A stretch of 64,000 nucleotides of DNA, taken from Halobacillus massiliensis. GTDB lineage: Bacteria; Bacillota; Bacilli; Bacillales; Halobacillaceae. The notes under the pieces are model-generated. The model was not told where the DNA came from and searched no databases. It saw only the letters and a list, made by a program, of their open reading frames with translations. Location: assembly GCF_900166625.1 (NCBI RefSeq), contig NZ_LT800499.1:1406630-1470629 (forward strand). Direction: 5' to 3'. How positions within the stretch are numbered: position 1 is the stretch's first letter; the number at the start of each line of letters is the position of its first letter. This document shows, piece after piece, positions 60,515-64,000 of the stretch. A program made the position numbers and the translations under genes.

Positions 60515-61633
60515 ATGAAAATTCTTCACCTTAACACAGGGAATGAAACAGGAGGCGGCATGAGTCACATTCTCTCTTTGCTAAGCACCTTAAAGCATGA
60601 TGAGGTCGTACTAGGTGTTTTAGAAGAAGGAGAAATGGTGCAGCGTGCTAAAAATCTGGACATTGAAACCGTAAACTTTAATCAAGCCTTTCCTTTCGAT
60701 CTTTCCGTATTGTTTCAGATTAAAAGATATATTGAAAAAAAGGACATCCAAATTGTTCATACTCACGGGCCGAGAGCAAATGTCCTTATGAAATTACTGA
60801 AGCCAACATTATCTATTCCCTGGGTTTTGACGCTGCACAGTGATCCTGATGACGACTTTATCGGGTGTGGTGTAAAGGGTGATTTTTTTACCCGTCTTCA
60901 TAAACGAATGATTCGTTCTGCAGATCATTGTCTGGCGATCTCCGAAAGCTTCAAACAGCTGCTCCTTAAACTTGGAGTGCCGGATCATAAAATTTCGACT
61001 GTTTACAATGGCATTGATTTTAATGACTATCCTGAACAAGTAGCTACTAAGCAGGATTTAGGGTTTTCTAATGACGACTTTCTCATCGGAATGGTTGCCC
61101 GGCTGGAACCCGTGAAACAGCACGAAATTGCCATCCAGTCTTTTAAAGAATTGCATAAGGAACATCAAAACGCAAAGCTGTTATTAATTGGCGAAGGAAC
61201 AAGAGAAGCAGATCTTCGAAACCTTTGCAGGTATTATAAAATTGAGAGGGATGTTCACTTTCTGGGGCGCAGGGAAGATGTCTCCTCTATTCTCCCTGCA
61301 ATGGATGTAACAATGCTGACCTCTAAGAGCGAAAGCTTTCCACTTGTTTTACTTGAATCGGCACGAGCTCAAGTCCCTGTTATTTCTACAAGAGTAGGAG
61401 GCGTCAGCCAGCTTGTTCCGTCTTCAAAGTACGGGTGGGTGGCAGAGCCTCATCAAGTAAGTGAAGTTCTTAAACAAGCTTACCTTAGTACAGAAAGAGA
61501 AAGAATGGGACAGTGTTTTCACGATTTTGCCCGCAGCCGGTATTCGCTTAACCATCTGGCAAATCAAGTAACTAAAATATATGACTTACTTTATAAACTT
61601 CCAATTGAAGAAGAAATTGAATTCCATGTGTAA
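60515..61633 (+). CDS. Glycosyltransferase family 4
   Basis: The 372-residue GT-B enzyme has the N-terminal GNETGGGMSHILSLL (about 9-23), acceptor region HTHGPRAN, and the donor-site ARLEPVKQHEIAIQSF plus SKSESFPLVLLESARAQVPVI, a GT4 E-x7-E variant. It probably adds a sugar to a lipid-linked intermediate. It sits between tagA and the second tagO-like gene (gaps of 36 and 31 bases), so it belongs to the same operon. A GTG one codon before ATG overlaps the likely binding site. Sugar unknown. Confidence 0.87.
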   Translation: MKILHLNTGNETGGGMSHILSLLSTLKHDEVVLGVLEEGEMVQRAKNLDIETVNFNQAFPFDLSVLFQIKRYIEKKDIQIVHTHGPRANVLMKLLKPTLSIPWVLTLHSDPDDDFIGCGVKGDFFTRLHKRMIRSADHCLAISESFKQLLLKLGVPDHKISTVYNGIDFNDYPEQVATKQDLGFSNDDFLIGMVARLEPVKQHEIAIQSFKELHKEHQNAKLLLIGEGTREADLRNLCRYYKIERDVHFLGRREDVSSILPAMDVTMLTSKSESFPLVLLESARAQVPVISTRVGGVSQLVPSSKYGWVAEPHQVSEVLKQAYLSTERERMGQCFHDFARSRYSLNHLANQVTKIYDLLYKLPIEEEIEFHV

Positions 61634-61664
61634 AAAGAAATAAGAGAACGAAAGGAGGTGCACA

Positions 61665-62711
61665 GTGGAACTTCGTGCATTTTTATTTTGCTTTTTTTTA
61701 GCAATGATTGTGACTCCTCTCATTATAAAAATCGCCCCATTTCTTGGAGCAACAGATGTACCTGACGAACGAAAAGTGCACAAAAAGCCAATGCCACGGC
61801 TCGGTGGTTTTGCTATATATTTAAGTGTTGCTTTAGGATTACTCCTCTATATGCCTGACGATCCGATCGTATATCCTATTCTTATAGGAGCAACAATTAT
61901 AGTATGTACAGGGATCATTGATGACATTATCAGCCTTAAGCCGTTGTATAAGCTAGCAGGGCAAAGTATAGCTGCTTTGGCCGTTATAATGTCAGGAATC
62001 CAGATCGAGTTTATAAACCTTCCCAATCAGACAATCATTCATTTTGGTTTTTGGAGCATTCCGATTACATTGTTATGGATTATCGGCGTTACAAACTCCA
62101 TAAATCTTGTGGATGGACTGGACGGGCTTGCTGCAGGGATTTCTTCGATCGCACTTCTTACAATTTCCAGCATGGCGATTATGGTAGGAAATGAACTTGT
62201 CATGTTAATTGGTTTTATGATGCTTGGAGGAACACTGGCTTTTCTTGCCTTTAACTTTTATCCAGCGAAAGTGTTTATGGGAGATACAGGTGCATTGTTT
62301 CTTGGCTTCATGATTAGTGTACTCTCCCTCCTTGGATTTAAAAATGTTACACTGTTCTCCCTGGTTATTCCAATTCTTATTCTTGGTGTGCCGATCTCAG
62401 ACACTCTTATCGCCATGTTAAGACGGACAATACAGGGAAAACCAATCATGAAAGCGGACTTTTCCCATTTGCACCATAATCTATTGAAACTCGGTTACAG
62501 CCATCCGCAGACCGTAATCGTCATATATACACTAAGTGCTCTGTTTTGCTTATCTGCCGTCCTATTTTCCCAAGCCACTCTTATAAATTCTTTAGTGGTC
62601 GTCATTTTATTAATATTCACTTTGGAAATTATTGTCGAAATAACAGAAGCTGCAGGAGAAAAGTACCGTCCGATATTAAATAAAATACAATCACAACAAA
62701 GCAAAGAGTGA
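61665..62711 (+). CDS. Undecaprenyl-phosphate GlcNAc-1-phosphate transferase (TagO-like), copy 2
   Basis: The 348-residue membrane protein has the family motifs RKVHKKPMPRLGGFAIY (about 36-52), IIDDIISLKPLYKL with its acidic pair, NLVDGLDGLAAG, NFYPAKVFMGDTGALFLGF and the FSHLHHNLL histidine motif. It should load a HexNAc-1-phosphate onto undecaprenyl phosphate. It is a paralogue of the 41456 product, but in the tagA operon, so one of the two may serve teichoic acid and the other a separate polysaccharide. GTG start follows AAAGGAGGTG. A weak hairpin follows the stop. Confidence 0.9.
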   Translation: MELRAFLFCFFLAMIVTPLIIKIAPFLGATDVPDERKVHKKPMPRLGGFAIYLSVALGLLLYMPDDPIVYPILIGATIIVCTGIIDDIISLKPLYKLAGQSIAALAVIMSGIQIEFINLPNQTIIHFGFWSIPITLLWIIGVTNSINLVDGLDGLAAGISSIALLTISSMAIMVGNELVMLIGFMMLGGTLAFLAFNFYPAKVFMGDTGALFLGFMISVLSLLGFKNVTLFSLVIPILILGVPISDTLIAMLRRTIQGKPIMKADFSHLHHNLLKLGYSHPQTVIVIYTLSALFCLSAVLFSQATLINSLVVVILLIFTLEIIVEITEAAGEKYRPILNKIQSQQSKE

Positions 62712-62742
62712 AGATTTTCTTAGTCGAAATTTCTCACTCTTT
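62703..62742 (+). terminator. Weak terminator after tagO-like gene 2
   Basis: AAAGAGTGA (62703-62711) pairs with TCACTCTTT (62734-62742). The T-tract is broken, so read-through is possible. Confidence 0.6.
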
Positions 62743-62773
62743 GTATTATTTTAGTAAAAATTGCTATCCCTTC

Positions 62774-62801
62774 TTCAAATAAAGACACAGTATGATATAA
62801 T
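62774..62801 (+). promoter_or_regulatory. Promoter of the polysaccharide chain-length/kinase genes
   Basis: Extended -10 TGATATAAT (TATAAT 62796-62801) with a weak -35 TTCAAA (62774-62779), spacer 16. The same TGATATAAT is found at tagO-like gene 1. Confidence 0.55.
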
Positions 62802-62848
62802 GTTTATATCTTTTTGAAAATTTTACACAAAGTGGAGGTACAACATCT

Positions 62849-63604
62849 ATGGAGGAGACGATCTCTCTCAAGGAAATCTTCGAAGTTTTAAAGAAGAGAT
62901 TGTGGATGATTATTGCTGTCACTGCTGGGGCAGCCATTATTAGCGCAATCATTACTTTTTTTGTTTTAACACCTACATATGAAGCTTCGTCTGAATTTAT
63001 AGTCAATCAAGCAGAAAGTATGGACGAAAACTCCTATGACGTTAACAATATTCGTACAAACATAGAACTTATTAGTACATACAATGTCATTATTAAAAGT
63101 CCAGCAATTTTAAATGAAGTTATCAATACTATGGATCTGGAAATGACAGCTGAACAGCTGAGTCAAAAAATTCAAGTCTCCAGTGCGGAAGAATCACAGG
63201 TTGTTAATGTTACGGTTACCGACGAAAGCCCTGCAATGGCTGTGGGGATTGCAAACGGAACTGTTGAAACCTTTGAGCAGGAGATTTCAAACTTGATGAA
63301 TGTTGATAATGTCAGGATCTTGTCCCCGGCTGTAGAAAGTGCTGATCCTTCACCGGTAAGTCCTAAACCGCTCCTAAATATTGCAATCGCAATTGTAGTG
63401 GGATTAATGGTGGGAGTAGGTCTGGCTTTTCTCCTTGAATATCTGGATAATACGATTAAGACAGAACAGGATGTTGAGAAGACACTTGGCCTTCCGCTTA
63501 TGGGCGTTATTTCCACTGTATCTGAGGAAGACTTAGGGCCGGAAACGAAGAATAGAAATCCTTCCCGTGCTTCGAAGATAAGGGGTGAGTCTGTTGGGAC
63601 GTAA
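62849..63604 (+). CDS. Wzz/CapA-type polysaccharide chain-length regulator and kinase adaptor
   Basis: This 251-residue protein has an N-terminal membrane helix (about 18-39), an extracellular Wzz region with PTYEASSEFIV and NVTVTDESPAMA, a proline-rich PVSPKPLLN stretch, and a second membrane helix (about 176-197). A C-terminal cytoplasmic tail with EYLDNTIKTEQDVEKTLGLPLMG would activate the partner tyrosine kinase. CapA/YveK/TkmA proteins work this way in Firmicutes. The end overlaps the next gene by 11 bases. ATG follows GTGGAGG. Confidence 0.9.
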   Translation: MEETISLKEIFEVLKKRLWMIIAVTAGAAIISAIITFFVLTPTYEASSEFIVNQAESMDENSYDVNNIRTNIELISTYNVIIKSPAILNEVINTMDLEMTAEQLSQKIQVSSAEESQVVNVTVTDESPAMAVGIANGTVETFEQEISNLMNVDNVRILSPAVESADPSPVSPKPLLNIAIAIVVGLMVGVGLAFLLEYLDNTIKTEQDVEKTLGLPLMGVISTVSEEDLGPETKNRNPSRASKIRGESVGT

Positions 63605-64000
63605 ATCGCGAAAAAAGAAGAAGTTCGCTTTGAAAGGCAGAAAAATTATCGCTAATGATAATCCAAAATCTCCAATCTCAGAACAATACAGAACCATTCG
63701 TGCCAACCTGCAATTTGCTTCTGTCGACAAGGAGCTTCAATCCCTCCTGATTACTTCTTCTGGACCTACAGAAGGGAAGTCTATGACGGCCGCTAATATG
63801 GCAGCAGTATTTGCACAGCAAGGCAAACGGGTTCTGTTAATTGATGCAGACTTAAGAAAACCAACCGTTCATCATACATTTCGCTTAAGCAATACACGAG
63901 GATTGAGCAATTTTCTTGTAGGAAGAGAATTACTGAAAGATATTTGTCAAGTCACGGCAGTGGATAATCTTGAGGTTTTGACGAGCGGTCCTATTCCTCC
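63594..64000 (+). CDS. BY-type protein tyrosine kinase (CapB/CpsD/PtkA-like), N-terminal part
   Basis: The frame is open to the window end, so only about 135 residues are seen. After a very basic start (R-K-S-R-K-K-K-K) it has SPISEQYRTIRANLQF (about 29-44) and Walker A SGPTEGKSMTAANMA, then Walker A-prime VLLIDADLRKP. This is the order of bacterial tyrosine kinases that control exopolysaccharide length with a Wzz-like activator. The TTG at 63594 is about seven bases after AAGGGGTGAG. The C-terminal tyrosine cluster is outside the window. Confidence 0.9.
   Translation, partial: MGRKSRKKKKFALKGRKIIANDNPKSPISEQYRTIRANLQFASVDKELQSLLITSSGPTEGKSMTAANMAAVFAQQGKRVLLIDADLRKPTVHHTFRLSNTRGLSNFLVGRELLKDICQVTAVDNLEVLTSGPIP

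Overview
The window comes from a low-GC, endospore-type Firmicute of the family Bacillaceae. The evidence is the 5-oxoprolinase genes (pxpBCA) with a YcsG-type transporter, a SinR-like/SinI-like pair, a Spo0E-like mini-protein, an IDEAL-domain protein, the hom-thrC-thrB order, MurR, and a poly(glycerol phosphate) teichoic acid gene set (tagO, tagA, tagB, tagD, tagF, tagG, tagH). A salt-tolerant, Halobacillus-like genus is a guess from the general protein character, not a proven call. No rRNA, tRNA, CRISPR array, prophage or intact insertion sequence was seen.

Layout. 1-1720: end of an amino-acid ABC transporter operon (binding protein, permease, ATPase). 1855-7762: two closely related LytR-CpsA-Psr (LCP) genes on the + strand, with the oppositely oriented pxpB-pxpC-pxpA-ycsG operon between them. 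7833-14297: single genes (hydroxyacid dehydrogenase, DUF1232, SEC-C, GlsB-like, Spo0E-like, a third LCP protein, a small membrane protein, an alpha/beta hydrolase). 14437-20673: galactose locus, made of a ROK repressor divergent from a degenerate M24 peptidase-like gene, then galK-galE-galT. 20802-26766: DsbA-family oxidoreductase, a large secreted nuclease, and divergent murR and MurK-like kinase genes with a palindrome between them. 26928-30251: a CcpA-site-preceded small membrane protein/DUF4212/sodium symporter operon and an AEC transporter. 30317-32094: two divergent sigma-70-like mini-factors and a small HTH protein. 32225-35479: threonine operon. 35823-39409: small regulators (IDEAL protein, truncated SinR, SinI, an AraC regulator, VanZ, a 39-aa ORF). 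39528-41243: phosphoglucomutase.

41456-64000 is a cell-surface polymer region. It carries tagO-like gene 1, an acyltransferase, tagD-tagB, a multi-repeat N-acetylglucosaminidase, two large CDP-glycerol glycerophosphotransferases and tagG-tagH. A glycosyltransferase/MurJ-like flippase/O-antigen-ligase operon follows, divergent from tagA, a second glycosyltransferase and a second tagO. The window ends in the chain-length regulator and tyrosine kinase of an exopolysaccharide locus.

The parts fit together. galKET and the phosphoglucomutase supply UDP-sugars; the tagO, tagA and CDP-glycerol enzymes build polymer on undecaprenyl phosphate; tagGH exports it; and the three LCP proteins could attach it to peptidoglycan. 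Tandem TGTAA-type repeats upstream of both tagD and tagA suggest common control by WalR or PhoP. The most unusual items are the divergent sigma-like pair with a hairpin that can mask one ribosome binding site, and the SinR-like repressor that lacks the usual C-terminal domain, with that domain's relative encoded alone by the next gene.
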